The notes beneath the pieces are model-generated. The model had not been told where the DNA came from, did not search any database, and saw nothing but the letters and a program-made list of their open reading frames with translations. A stretch of 64,000 nt of DNA from Mesodorylaimus sp. YZB2_4 (Eukaryota > Nematoda > Enoplea > Dorylaimida > Dorylaimidae): positions 62,001 to 126,000 of the forward strand of contig JASANH010001553.1 in assembly GCA_030248295.1 (NCBI GenBank), given 5' to 3'. Position 1 is the first letter of the stretch, and every line of letters begins with the position of its first letter. A program made the translations under genes and the position numbers. Below, one piece after another: positions 46,932 through 59,942 of the stretch.

Positions 46932-48554
46932 GAAATGTATTCGATCATGGTGCTAGTTATTTTTGGAGAGCGTCACTAGGCATCCTATCGGCCTGCTTTA
47001 AGTCAGGGTATTGCTCATTACCTCAAGAGCGACCACTTATCGATACCTCGAGAAAGTAAGCTATAGCAAATTTAGATACGACTCAGAGGGGCGACTCATC
47101 CAGTGCCATCGAAGCCAAACAACACGACTCAGGAAGATAGCCTTGCCGTCTTGTCCGATGGTGCTCGTCAGGAAGTTATCGGAGGAGGTACCTAATAAAG
47201 TGTTCCCGGCCTCGCTTGGTGATGTGGTAAAACATGAACATGACTCAGGATATCAGAGCAAGTGCCGCCAATGAACCACCTGGCCGCCTGGAAGCCTCGC
47301 CCGGATTGCAGGCCTGTGTGCACCACTGAACATAGCCCAAAAAATGTTTTAGCAGCTGGCAGCAAATGTAAAAGACTTTATAGACACCTTGTACAGTGGC
47401 TCACACTGCATGGCCATGGTGCGTTGCAAGGTTCAGGGACATACGATAGATGACCAGTTTTACTGCCCCAGATGGTCAAAATAGCACATTAGCTCAATAA
47501 ATCGCCCTGCTTCTGACTTGTGTTATGTCCCCCCCCCCCCCGTACTCGGTTTTCACAGCTCGTCGCCATTACTCCGTCGCTCGAGTGATGTCTGGCGCCT
47601 TGGATGTTCGTTCGACTGCGTCAACGAAGTTCGTCACTTGAACGTGCTTATTATCTCTGAAGTCACTTGATTTCACTTGCCTCGAGGCTGATCACGCCAT
47701 TTCCTTCGCGACGTGCTTCTTACATCCGCCGAGTCCCGATGTCAGTGTTCCTCGGTATGACGGCGCTAATTATTTCGAGCTGCAGCCCTCGTGAGGGAAA
47801 TTCGGGTGTTTGCCAGAACATATAATTACAAGTTGGCTAGCGCGCGCGTCAATTTTTGGCTCCTAATTGTCCCTGTCCACTCCCACGGGCCGAGCGAATT
47901 AGCTTTCAGGCTTCTATAACGTGTAAACATCTTCCGCTGAAACAGGGGAAGGCACGAATAAATCGATCAGTCAGTGCTGCGCTCTGGAGCCGTCCTATCA
48001 CAGTCTACGGCTGGCATATGCTGTGCGTGTCAGAAGGGGCGGCTCATCGAATTAGTGCCAGATGAATTCAATTCGACGATACCTCGAATCGCCATGCAAC
48101 GAACCAGCTAACATGCCATCCTAATCACTTCGTAGAAAAAATCGATGAATAAAACATTTTCTCAGGAGTAAACTGGCAATAATTCGTTTTGCAAGAGAAT
48201 GTTTCAACAGTTTTTCAGTTGCATTGTACATCATAACAAATTCTTTAAACCTACTGTAATGTCATACTGTAAGCGGGTATATCATACCAGCCAGTGCACA
48301 TTGGCTGGTAACCGGATATCCAGCAGAGAAGTAAAACGCATGGCATGTTCTGTAACACGTCTGACAATGAGTAGAGAAAGTTCGCCAACGCACCTAATTT
48401 GGGACGAGTGCAAGGAGATATGTATATGATTGAGCCCATCCTCCGCTAAGTCACTTCCACCCGTCGCCTCAAGGAGAGCCAGTGAGAACTTCTCTAAGCT
48501 GTTGCTACAACTACCGTACGCTCGCTCATCTGCCTCTCTAACTTTCCCCAAGTC

Positions 48555-51500
48555 ATGGAAAACAAATCTGCCTTCACAGCCCTTCCTGGCAGTTACCAAT
48601 CAATAAATCAGCAGACAAGCTCGAGATTGGACCAATTGCTGGTGGCTGATCAAAGAAATTTTCAATTGCTAGAATATTTGAGTAACTTTGCTCACCCACG
48701 CTTTCCCACCATTTCTGGTCACTTGCCAGTCGCTGCCCATCATTATGGCGAAGTGAGACCAATTTTCCAAGGTCCTTATTACCAGCCGAATCCAGGCGCT
48801 ACCAGCTCTTTGGTAGAACCACTCACACCTACATCGACTGGGCAACTACCGAATTTGGGTAAGAGCATGGTTAGCGAGGAAAGGTATCATCGCTTGTTCT
48901 TAAAATTGATAGCCCCAGAATTATCTAGCTGCCACCGAGAATTTTACTGACGCTTCTTAAGTATTTCTGGCACTACTAATCTGGCACTACTAATCTATTT
49001 CTTTGCATTTGAGCATGGCAACACTATGATCATAGCAACTTTTCACTGTGGTTGTTCACCCTACATAGTCCTTCTTTGTTTCTGCATGCTGCACGTCGAC
49101 GATTCGCTATTTGTTCGATTTTCTAGTCTTTTGTCAAACTTGCACTCGCCCAGCTATTCGTGAGACAATTGCTATCGTAATATAGTTACTTTAAACACTG
49201 TTTCTTGGTCCAGTTTATCTCTTTTGCGAGTAAATACAATATGATCGAGATTTGCGACAGTATACTGGGTTTTACCACTTGCATGGTGGAAGAATAATTT
49301 TCTTGGCGGGATTCCAAAATGAGCTAAAACTTTTCTTTTTTCGTCCAACATGTTAAATGAGTTTCTTGTCTTATAGCGTGGTTATATAACAAAATTACTG
49401 TAAAAAACCACCCCTCGAATAGTCTCCCCCCCTCAAGGGCTGCTCGTTTTGATATTCTGCCATGGTATCTTGCTCATCAGTTCAAGCAACTTTCCGCACA
49501 AAAAACTGCAGTTTTGTGATGAATTCATTTTTGGAGGGGCTGACTGTAATATCCAAATTTTTCTCCGGCCAAAAGTAGCGGTATCTGAAAAATTTGGTAG
49601 ATGGCTGGTTTATGGACTCACAGTCTGCGGTGATGTTCAGCACTTGCCCAATGGACCTACTGTCATGTTTCGATAAAGTGGACGACGACGAAGGCAGCAA
49701 CAATGCCATCATAATATATTGCGTGGGCGTTGGGCTGAATTTAGGACTCAAATCATAACTTGGATGACTGTGTCTTCAACAATAAATACTCATACTCAAG
49801 AAACCTAATTTTTTTACTGTAATATTTCGCATCAAATAATGACGTCTGTTAATTTTTAAAGTCATCCGCCACTTTTTTCTTTCTAAACTTCGTCCAAGTC
49901 TGTACACTGATAAAATAATAAATAATTTCTCACATAATAGTTTACTTGGGTAACAATGCGACACTCATCTTTTTGGAGGTTTCTTGCAAAATAACCGACA
50001 CAGCGTCGTGATCGCTTGATTGAGAAAATAGGGTATTTGAATCAATTGAATGCGCCATGAACAACCACTTAGTCCCTTCTTATTAGCTTTATTAGGTCTG
50101 AAGGACTGAAATTTATATAGATTTGCCATGAAATTCCCAAATTTGACTCGTTTGGTCACCGTTTGCCCTCATGTCGTTGCCCTGATTCAATTGACGTCCT
50201 TGTTTTCGAAGAATACTCGCCCCGAACCATCTCGTGTTTATGCCCTCATGCTCTTTATCGATGTGAAAAGATAAAGGTGAGACAAAATTACGCCATTTGG
50301 GTAATTTTAGGGCTGCAAATAATCTATTTGGATTGATCCTATCAGCCTAGTTATGGGGAAGTTTTTGGCTCAAATAATTCTCCCTCGAATAGTTTCCCCT
50401 AATAGGATAAGTTAATTTAAAAAATCCACCTCAAAAGTTACCTTGGTTCAGTTTGGCACCCTCGTTTTTGGCCCGCCTCCTGTTTACGTCGTCGTGGTCT
50501 CCTTCGATGGATACACTGATAAAACCACAGAAAATTTGTGCCATTTTGATGGCATCAATGCAAAAGCATTGGCCCCTTCAGTTTCCGTAGTCTTATTGAA
50601 TAATTTTCCCTCAAATAGTTCCCCCTATTTGGTTAAATTAAAATCATCCACCTCAAAAAGTTATCCTAGTTCAATTTGGCAGAGTCAATTTGGGAATGTG
50701 TACAGTATGCGCAATGGCCCACCCCGTTTGAGTCATAGGGCTTTCCTCGATGGATACAAGGATAAGGACGGGGTTTTGGTGACGTCAGGCATCAAACATA
50801 CCCAGCTGGTCCCCCTTCCAGATTCGCTAGCTATAGTGAACATTTTGGTCAACTAACTTTCCCTCGAATAATAACTCCGTCTAATAAGACCTGGTTGGCC
50901 CTGATTTCCCTCCAAACCCTGGTTCCATATTTAGCACTTATTTTTTGGGTGTATGAGTGACGATAACCTATCCCATAATTAGATCGCCATGATTTTGCTC
51001 GACTTTGATAGGAAACAAAGTTCTTTTTTCAAAAAAGCTTTGTTATCGTGAAACTTCATCAGAAAGAGGTTTCGAGATATAATATCTGAAGGTAACAATA
51101 AAAAACTACAATAGCGATATGTGTGAAAAATTTCAAACACTCACTGTGAATTTCAGCACTTTGAAAAATGATTGTCTATTCGGGTCAGGAATGATTAGTT
51201 TTCAAAAAAAGTAATTCGTGATCTTTCTGTTTCCTCGAAGCTTACATACGACTGGCCTAGTTTTTGGTGTATATAATGATTTTTGAAGGATTCCATGAAC
51301 AGTTTTATTCTATATCCGTGACAATTTTGTGAAAAAACTGGTATTGCCTCGGCAGAATTCAGAATCGACAATACAATTTTTAAAGTATTTTTTCATAACA
51401 GGCTAGATCCCTGGTACTCTCCAGTCTTCCTGCCTTAATTTTCTGTAAAAAACGATTTTACTCTATGTAGCATTTTTGAGAATTTATATCAATAACGTTA

Positions 51501-54500
51501 TTTTCAAACAGACTTTGACAAAAATTCAATCAAAGCCATTAGCCAAAGAAGCCAAACTTATCATTTTGGCGACGTCAATGCAACAAACATACGCAGTTGG
51601 TCGCCTTCTAGCTTCCCTAGCTTTGGTGAACTTTTAGGTCACATAATTTTCCCTCAGATAATTCCCCCCCTGCAAAGGCCCATTTGGTGATGCTTCCTCT
51701 TCAATTAGTTTTCCTAGTTCAATTTGACAGACTCCTTTTTGGGAATATGCGCTGTTGCCCACCCTACCATACCATGGGTCTTCCACGATGGATACCTGCA
51801 GTTTTGCCATTTCAGTGACGTCAATGGAGCAAACATACCCACTTGGTCTCGCCTTCTAGCTTCCCTGGCTTTGGTGAGCTTTTAGGTCACGTTATTTTCC
51901 CTCAGATAATTCCCCCCTGCAAAGGCTCGTTTGACAATGACAATAATATAATGGACTAATATAATAGTCATAGTATTTCTCCTTTAGTAAATAGATTTTG
52001 TTTGGCAGATTTTTTTTGAAAGTATGTTCGCTGTTCCACCCCATTTAGAAATCGCCATGCTCTTTATCGATTAATAAGGAGGAAATTATGACATTCAGAC
52101 CATCGTTTGTCCCAATTTTCAGCTATGACTGCACTGCACGTTATGTTAAATAACCTTGACTTCAATAGTTTTCGAACGACTATCAAGTCATTTCAGATTC
52201 GCTTCTCGAATAGTTTCCCATGTCAACGTTGGTCGGGTTTTTTGTGGTATTTGTGAACTGGTCAATTATGCGTTTTTATAAAAATGTGAAGGATCCACTT
52301 TTCCATGATTCCAAGGGCTTTTCCGAACCCACCCATTTCTTCTCTTCCTTTTTATTGCGCTTCATACGATCAGTTTTCATAATTTGCCAGGGCAGTATTA
52401 CATCCTGGTTTAAGTGCCTTAAAATTATCCAATCCCATGGACGGGCTGACCTGTTTCCGATGGAAGGAAGTAGTGGAAACCATTACATGGTAATAATTCA
52501 ATTAAATTTTACATATTTTTCAGATAAAAAACAGCTTCCTGGTCAAAATTTTGAACTTCACCTCAAACGGTGTCTCATACTTGTTGATCATGACAAGGAA
52601 CACATTGGCACGTGAATAATATTTTTGATAAGCGAGGGCAAAAAATTAGACGAATCGTGCTCACTTTGTACATGCACTATTCTCCTCTAGTTTTGAACCA
52701 ACAATTTAACGAAAAATGGGTTTTAGAGATCTTGAAAAATTTCTGGCCTTAAAAGTAATCATCGTAAAAAATTTTCTGACTTTAGTCTCTGACCACAACC
52801 AAAAGGAAATAATTTCGGAATTGAACATCAAGAAAAGCAACAAAAGTCTAAGGAAACGTCAATGGTATGAGCAGGAGTGATTTGAGGTGCTGGGAAAACT
52901 GTTTTGTCAAAATCCCGTAAAGGTTTATCACCCAGAACCAAGTTTAATTTAATTATTTGTCCTTTAGAAGTTTTCTACGAACGGTTTCGTTCTAGCTTCC
53001 ATGACGATTTTGAGATAAAGCTGATAATGGAACTTAAACTGGCAGAACTTGGAGTCGACGAGGCATTGAAAAAGTTGATTCTACAATTAATTATTTTCCC
53101 AATAGTTTCTGGTCGTCCTGGCCCTGATTCAATAAGCAAAATAGAAAACAGAAAAAAATCTACTTCGGTATTCGTCATCGGATATTTTTTAAACAGTTTG
53201 CAACAAGCAGTAAAAAATTTTTTCTCATAAGTTGAAGAAAAGTAGATTATTGAAAGAAGTAAGAAACATTTAGCGCTCTGCTTCAAATATTTTTCGCTTT
53301 CGGATATATAATACTAGTAGATAATACTCAGGTCATTTTCGCACCCACGTTTTTGTAGAGACGGGGGACCCTGATGAATTTTTATGACCTCTTCTGAAGT
53401 ATGAGCAAAAAACTGAAAGAAATTTCGGCATTTGATAGCTATTTATTTCCATATCCTCCCCTACTTGCTTCTTTTTATGTTGAGATATAAATTTCCCTCG
53501 AATAACTTCCCCTGGATATTCAAAGACAGTTAAAACCCTGGTCAAAAGTGGCAGGCTCGTTTTGGCCCACCCTGCAGTATGTTTATATCGAGTCTCGCCA
53601 TTTTACTCGACAAAAAAGAAGGTAATTGGGGGGGGGGGGGGGGGGGATTATTCCATTTCGATGAGGTCTGGCGGAATCCCAAAAACATTTGACCCCCCCC
53701 CCCCACCGAATTCAGCTACCCTAGCTAGGACTGTAGCCAGAATAAAGTCTACTAAGATTGGTAATTAAAAATAACGTCACTGTCATGAAAATATTTCCCG
53801 AAAATAGGACCCTGGTTCAGTATGGCAGCTATGGTGGTTTCCTTCCCTCCTTGGACCCCCTGATCCAATACCCAGTCGCGGATTCCGTACACCCTCCAAA
53901 TTCAGTTCCCCTCGGAAGTAATTCGACAGTCCTCATCTCTAGAGGCGCAGCGGGGTAGGTGAGGCCAAGGGCGGTGTAATAACTGTTTTATGGAAGTACT
54001 ATGATTTAGTCGAGGCGAAGTGGTCTGAAGAAGGAATAATTATCCACTTCCATTGATTCAATGTATCGTTTCAGAATCCAGTTGTTTCAAGATATTGGCT
54101 CTGACCATTTTGATTTATTCTTGACTTCTCTCAAAGTTCCAAGTTTTAGAATCGTTCATTTTGTTCTTCGTACTTGAGTCATTTTTTAAAAAGCTTAATT
54201 CAAATTATTTCGCATGCGTTGAATCTACTTGACAAAGAAAGATTTTCTAAAAAAATAGTTAAATAATTATGTTGATTTTTTCTAGTCGCTTCTAAAAACA
54301 TTGGGCGCAACTCTAAAAGTCGGATCTTCGAGAGAAGTCGTAGATAAACCAACTGAATTAAGTTTTTTATATATTGTTTTTCATCCCTCAAAGACTCGCA
54401 CATAGCTCACCTCTGTGAACGATTCACCCTCAAATATTTCGTGGTGTTAGTATGAGCCATATGTTTCGACCATATCGTATTTATGAATACTCAATATTTT

Positions 54501-57500
54501 GGGCGAATAAAGGGAGAAAAGAGCACGTGGATAAACATCTTCGTTGCTAAGGCGCGTTAGGTTTGACAATTTTCCCTCGGAGTACCCCACTAACGATAAG
54601 TTCTCGAGTCTATGGCTTAACCATGTTTTTGGAAACTATGGGCAATGGCCCATCTCATGATCCTTTAGCCTGTCTTGAATTTCCCAACTCTTACCCCTTC
54701 GATTCTTTTCCCCACCAGGACTTCAGGTAATCCTGTGAGCACAATCAGTTTTGCCTCTTCAATATGCAGTCCCCACTTTGGTGCCCCTTTTTGTTATTCC
54801 CCACCATCCAATGTGCCCTCCGCCATCATCCTTGCCGGAGAAGAGAGGGTGACGAAGGCAAATCAGTTTTATAACTTGAAACAATTCAGTTCGCCAGATA
54901 TAGACGTTAGTTTTCCTCATCTTCGAGGGCCTGTTTCATTCGCAAGGGTCCCCTTGAACAGCTGTTCAGGAGCGATATACGACTTACCCTTTTTTAATCA
55001 TAGGTTTGAATGACAATGAGAGGTGAGGGATGCAGCGGTCGGTTAAAATCTGACTATCGCACACTGAATTCCGATATTGACTGATTCTGAGAGCAAAATA
55101 TTATCATTTGATTTTTAATGCATCTTCTGAAAGAACCTCCTCATTCAGGATTAATTTTAAATTTGGGAAAATTCATGTATTTATGTAATTATTCGAGTTT
55201 TCCTGGCGGCAATATCGACATTGATTTAGAAACCAGTTATCACCGAGAAATAGCTTCGGTAGATTCAAGTACATGTTAGCAACGTCTAATTCTCGCCTCT
55301 CAGTCAGATCTCACGAGCCGAACAAGTGGGATATTATATCTGTATTTAGGCGAAAAATCCAAGTTTCAGAAGCGAGCAAACATTTTGGCAAACTGCCAAC
55401 AACTATAAAATTAAAAAAAACCCAAGACAAAAAGTTGGATTCAATGTGAATGAAGCCAAGTTTTAAAAATGATTTGAAATTCAGTCATTTTTCATAAATC
55501 GAAGTTCGCTTGTTCCATTGCAGACGAAAGAATAAAAAAATCTCGAGTCTACTACACGCGCTAACTTCTTCTGAAATTCCAGAGCAGGCATGAAAGAAAC
55601 AGCGAAAATCTCGTTATTCTTCGATCGTCTTCATACTCGTAGCTCGCGTTACTTTTCAGGCAGTTACGCTTTGACCGAAGATCTACGTCGATTATTTCAA
55701 ATTGCCCCGACGACTCAAACTTTTCTCAACCCGTTTTCGTCAATCCCGGTCATCGGCCAAAGCCTGATACCATCGCCTCAAATTCCACTCTCCTACCAGT
55801 CGTTCCCGCCAGCCATTCCACAAAATTCGACCATGTTTAGCAACTGCCCACCGCCTGCGTCCCTCCTCGACTTCTCAGTTCTAAGCGCATTAACACCATC
55901 GTTTGTCGGATATGGCTTATTGCCGCCCTCACTCGGCAATAGCAGCGCCCAGCCAACTAGCAGCCGCCAATTTGCTTGTCTTACGCCTGCTTATCGATTT
56001 GCCTCGAGCGGTGTCTCGCAACAGCATGAATCGAGGGATCAGGCACGACTCGAGTCATTCCCGTCCCCACCCCTTGGTCCAGTGCGTGGCGAGCAGCAAC
56101 TGCGCGCCAGCTCGAATGGCAGGTCCAGGCGTTCGATCACCAAACATCAGCCGAGTAAGTTGAGTGCTATTGATCGATGAGAGGGCTTGCAGATTGTACT
56201 GATGCGAAAAGTGATATCAGCAAGCGATTTCATGGTTGTCTGTCCTTGTTTAGTTTCCAATCCCGCTCACTTGTGGAGATTTCTCCTGGACTTGCTGATG
56301 AACAAGAAACACAAAGGCATCATTGCGTGGACTGGTCGAGAATGGGAGTTCAGGTTTATTGACAAGCACGAAGTGGCCAGATTATGGGGCATCAAAAAGA
56401 ATAAACCGACGGTAAGCGTGAGCTTATTGTCTCCGTGCGTGCATTGTCGAGCTTATTAGTTGCTTTCAAAACATCAGCTGATTCTGTCACACCCACTTTC
56501 GGGCCCTTCGGCTCACGTCTTGTTATCCTTTTCTATTCGTCACATTGACGGAAGATTCTGGAGAATAATTCGTATCCAATTATAACTAAGCAGCTGGCGA
56601 GCTTCCACTTTCATAGGATACCTAGCTCACGCACGGATAAGATGTGTACGGTGAGGCGTGCTGCCCCGCCGCCGTTTAATTACAGAGGCAAAAGGTAGTG
56701 TGGGGAAGTGACATCGGATGTTATCGAGGAAAATGGAAGGTTCGAGTTGTGTACTGGTGGCAAAGCTGTACACGTCTGTGCTTGGGCGAAGGGAAGCTCT
56801 CTTAGCGCAGGTAATGATGGCCGTCAAGTTGAGGGGCTAGAAAAGAAGAGAGGGGCGAGCACCACCACGAGGCAATGTGGAACGATAATCCAGATCAAAA
56901 GTGCTTGAGTGAGCGACCATTCTCGAAAAAAACCAATGAATTTAGTGCGAGGCTTCTTGAAGGCCAGAACAGGGCTTCTTTACCAGGCCGTTTACCAAAA
57001 TCGTTTGCAGGAGAAGAGTCTGCACACTTTTGGTTTGAGTTTCCGCAAAATGTTGTTTCACGCCGCTTACAGTATTGCAATCGAACCTCGCTGCAGCCAA
57101 CTGCTCTTTGAAATAGTTCCAATATTCTACGGCCTAATTAGCTGGCCTGAAAGCTAATTGGACGATGTTTGGGCCAGATTACTGCGTCAAACCCGTCAGA
57201 ATCTTCGTCATTGGGAACTTCATCCTTAGATAATGATCTGACGCTATCATCACTCTGACACCAATCGATGGCCCTGCCCAAGGGGCCAGCTGTGCGGCAT
57301 GTCGTTGGAGGGGCCCAGGAATAAACGAACTGCGACAGGGGCTGGTAAGGGTGATACCCACCCGTACCCAGCGGGTAAGGGTATGGGTTTGGATATTCGG
57401 TTTTGCTTAGGCTTTTCTTTGTTTGCACTTTTTGACAAAACCCAACAAGGAAGAGAGGTTTCAAAAATTCGCAGGATTTTGGGCGCTGACCTCTGCTGAG

Positions 57501-59036
57501 CAGTTGGCTAGACGAGCCCAATACTTTGTAAAGAGCTTTCTGTTACTCTGAAACAAGTAAATCACTGGAGTCAAGTTCGACTTCAATGGTTGGCAAGAGT
57601 CCCTTGTGAGCTGTTGAAGTCATTACATGCAAAAGTGTGGTATCTGGATGAAGAAAAGTGAAGACTTATTCTCGCCAAGCCTACTATTAACTGTAGATAC
57701 AAAAATGTTTTTACAAAAACTGAATCATTCAGTGAAATTCAGTTAACTGAACTAAAACTGAAACTTAATCTTTTTCCAAAACTGTATCAATGCTAGAAAG
57801 TCCTAGTTTCCACTTCACAATCTTCCCTCGTCCAGCATATTCGATCGTCCATGGTGTCGCTCACTCACAACCAGGCGCTTGACTCGAATTATCGTCTTGC
57901 ATTATTCTACTCATGGCGCCTCAATCATGGCACATTAAAGAAAGTTCTGGGAAAGAAATTAGATAAGGCGATTATGCTGAACTGGCAAAAATAAATGCAA
58001 ACCTACTGTACAATCCGAAGTGAGAAAAAATATCTGATTCATGAGCAAATCCTTAGCTAGCCTCAGAAAAATATTGAGAAAAAAAACGACATGAGGTCTG
58101 ATGAGGCGACCACCGAAGATGCTAAAAATCCCCAAACTTATGCCCGTATGCGTTTTTTTCGGGCATAACTTTGGGGTATTTATTTACGGGTAATTATGTA
58201 TGAGGTACCTGGCAGTGGAGGGAGAGGGCATATGATTTCGCCCTGTTTTCTCACAAAACTACAACCACAACATTTCCTAGATTTACCCCGGGGTCGTGGC
58301 CTTGCGGGTTAAGGCGTCTGCCTCTCACGCTGGGTGCGCACTTGCAGGGGAGGGTTCGACTCCCGCCTCGGCACAAAATGATTGTAAAATATGCGTTCCT
58401 TGGCCCTCGAGTGCGCGGTATAGTGCTTGGCTATGGATGAAGTATGACATGACCCCCATTTTATGTAGTTTCATCCATCCACACATTTCAAAGAATCTAT
58501 TCTCCACCGTTTTGACTAATTCACATACAGCCTATACGCCAATGTGGTGGTCAAGTTAGGCCTGAAAAGTAGGTGACACATTGCGCACATTGTAACACAT
58601 TACCAACGTGACGTGGCGCGATAAATTCAAAATTTTAAGGGTTGTCTAACTTGTTTATGGTCAAGATTTAAAATTTATAGATGGATTTAGTATATGTAAA
58701 TTCCGGACTTGGTGCGAGAATGCGGTGCCTGTTTTTCGTATAAATCTTGCAAAACTGTGCCACATGGTAATAAATGGGCTTATCAGAGAAAAATAGGATA
58801 GAAAATCCATTTCTGGAAAAATCTTCTTTTTTTAGATGACATTTGAGAAATTGACTCGTGGAATCCGGTATTACTACGACAAGAATATTATCCATAAATC
58901 CTTTGATCGACGATTCGCCTATTATCGCTTCGTATTCGACATTGGGACTGTAATCGGCAAGTCATGTGAGCAAGTCCACGACGAAATGGGAATCTCGCCA
59001 GGCATTGGCGATGATGACGAATTGAGCAGTGATTGA
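48555..59036 (+). CDS. ETS-domain transcription factor
   Basis: Four exons join in phase to give 410 residues: 48555-48858, 55585-56154, 56254-56411 and 58836-59036. The first 290 residues are proline/serine/glutamine-rich and disordered, like ETS transactivation regions. The ETS winged helix spans about 297-380: HLWRFLLDLLMNKKHKGIIA, WTGREWEFRF, HEVARLWGIKKNKPT, then the recognition helix MTFEKLTRGIRYYYDKNIIH with both DNA-contacting Arg, and RRFAYYRFVFD. The helix after the domain (IGTVIGKSCEQVHDEM) resembles the post-ETS helix of ETS1/GABPA proteins, while the ETS core also resembles PEA3 and ELK. Orthology is therefore open. One extra Tyr seems inserted in the last beta strand. The exon A to B link spans 6.7 kb and rests on phase and character only; the other joins are strong. 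Intron 1 holds a repeat array, and intron 3 a SINE A. Confidence 0.85.
49400..54600 (+). repeat. Diverged repeat array (unit about 250 bp) in ETS intron 1
   Basis: The consensus TTTCCCTCGAATAATTCCCCC recurs at about 49408, 50381, 50604, 50861, 51648, 51896, 52206 and 53492, with a weak copy near 54575. Where units are intact (50381 to 50861, 51648 to 51896) spacing is 223-257 bp. Units share further blocks in order: CCACCTCAAAAGTTA, GTTCAGTTTGGCA, TTGGCCCACCC, CGATGGATACA, GTGACGTCA and CTAGCTTTGGTGAACTTTT. All units found are in the same orientation. Other parts are A+T-rich filler. No long ORF crosses it. Confidence 0.75.
53628..53646. repeat. Poly-G tract
   Basis: About 19 G, the longest homopolymer in the window, followed 50 bp later by a poly-C run (about 53694-53704), so the two could pair. 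It lies in ETS intron 1. Confidence 0.9.
58287..58452 (+). repeat. tRNA-Ser-like SINE A, best-preserved copy
   Basis: GGGTCGTGGCCTTGCGGGTT then AAGGCGTCTGCC (box A region), GGGAGGGTTCGACTCCCGCC (box B), then a tail CCTCGAGTGCGCGGTATAGT with a TATGACATGAC end. Other copies are at 2374-2535 and 30312-30424. It sits in the last intron of the ETS gene. Confidence 0.75.
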
Positions 59037-59942
59037 GGATGGCAGACTTTGTGTTCACTGTTATGTTTGATGTCGTGAGGTCAGACGGGTGGCTGTCTGT
59101 GAGATGGAGACACACTGGGTGCTTATCGTTGACTCCATTCGGCTGTAAGCGTGCCTGTTATCTCGATGCAGGCCTTGGTACGGCCGTTGTGCCTGTTTTG
59201 GTCTGCTTTTCCGGTGGCTTTTTGAGGGATTGAGGGTTTTGGAAGGTCGCTTCTGTGCTCGAATGAGCATGGGCTTCTTGTGCCCTTTATTTTCTAGATG
59301 CTCAGATACTTTGCGGAAACGGTACCTTTTTAGAAACCGTTATCTGGAGTATACTGTCACTTGTGTGCTGTCGCTCTTTGCCATTCTGATTGCTCTGAGT
59401 CTCTTTTACCCAGTGTAGATCTCTGGCGGTAAGTCCGTGAGTTCGTGTGGATATATCACCTTTTATCAGCCGAAAAATGTCGAAGGGTCTAGTCAGGATT
59501 CTGAATCGTGGCTGTGGAGCAGCTGGTGGACATTAGACATCGAGTGACTGGAGAAAGAAGTGCGATGCGGGGGCACTTTTGCGCGGGGCTTGAACCAAGT
59601 ACCTGCCCTGGAGTCAACTCCTGGACTCTTCCAGTATGAACCAAAGGAAACGACGACCGCAGGGGCCCTTAAGAGTATGCTTCGAAGTCCCTGACGGGCG
59701 CCTGGCCTGCCCCACTTTTCTGCCAATGGGGTGGACAACACAAAAGGTTGGCTCCCCACAAATTCAGAACAAAACAGATGGAACCGAATCGAGTGAAAAC
59801 AAGCAAGGGAGAGCCCCGGTCTCTCCCGGCGGCCTGCTCTTATACCGCCCTGGCTCCTCCTCACCGAGCCAACTGACCAAGCCATACCCCAGGAATTCCA
59901 GGCGCCCCCCCCCCCAAGCGGCAACGGTCACAACACTAGCTC

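Larger units (their letters stand above)
44366..48554. other. 4.2-kb gene-poor spacer upstream of the ETS gene
   Basis: No supported exon. It contains a reversed tRNA-like SINE (about 45110-45245), the upstream copy of a 400-bp dispersed repeat (46531-46931) and a poly-C run near 47529. ORFs around 45.5-45.9 kb are hydrophobic in one frame but lack family features. Confidence 0.5.

Noticed and set aside
52220-52615. 131-codon plus-strand ORF inside ETS intron 1
   Set aside because: It lies in the repeat-array region, is hydrophobic/aromatic in an A+T-rich way, and no family features or exon joins were seen.
49400-54600. CRISPR-like array
   Set aside because: Units are about 250 bp, diverged and have no constant short repeat with unique spacers; the DNA is animal nuclear.
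58296-58376. Possible functional tRNA gene
   Set aside because: Box A and box B are good, but acceptor and anticodon stems do not close and the same unit with tail recurs at 2.4 and 30.4 kb, so it is a SINE.
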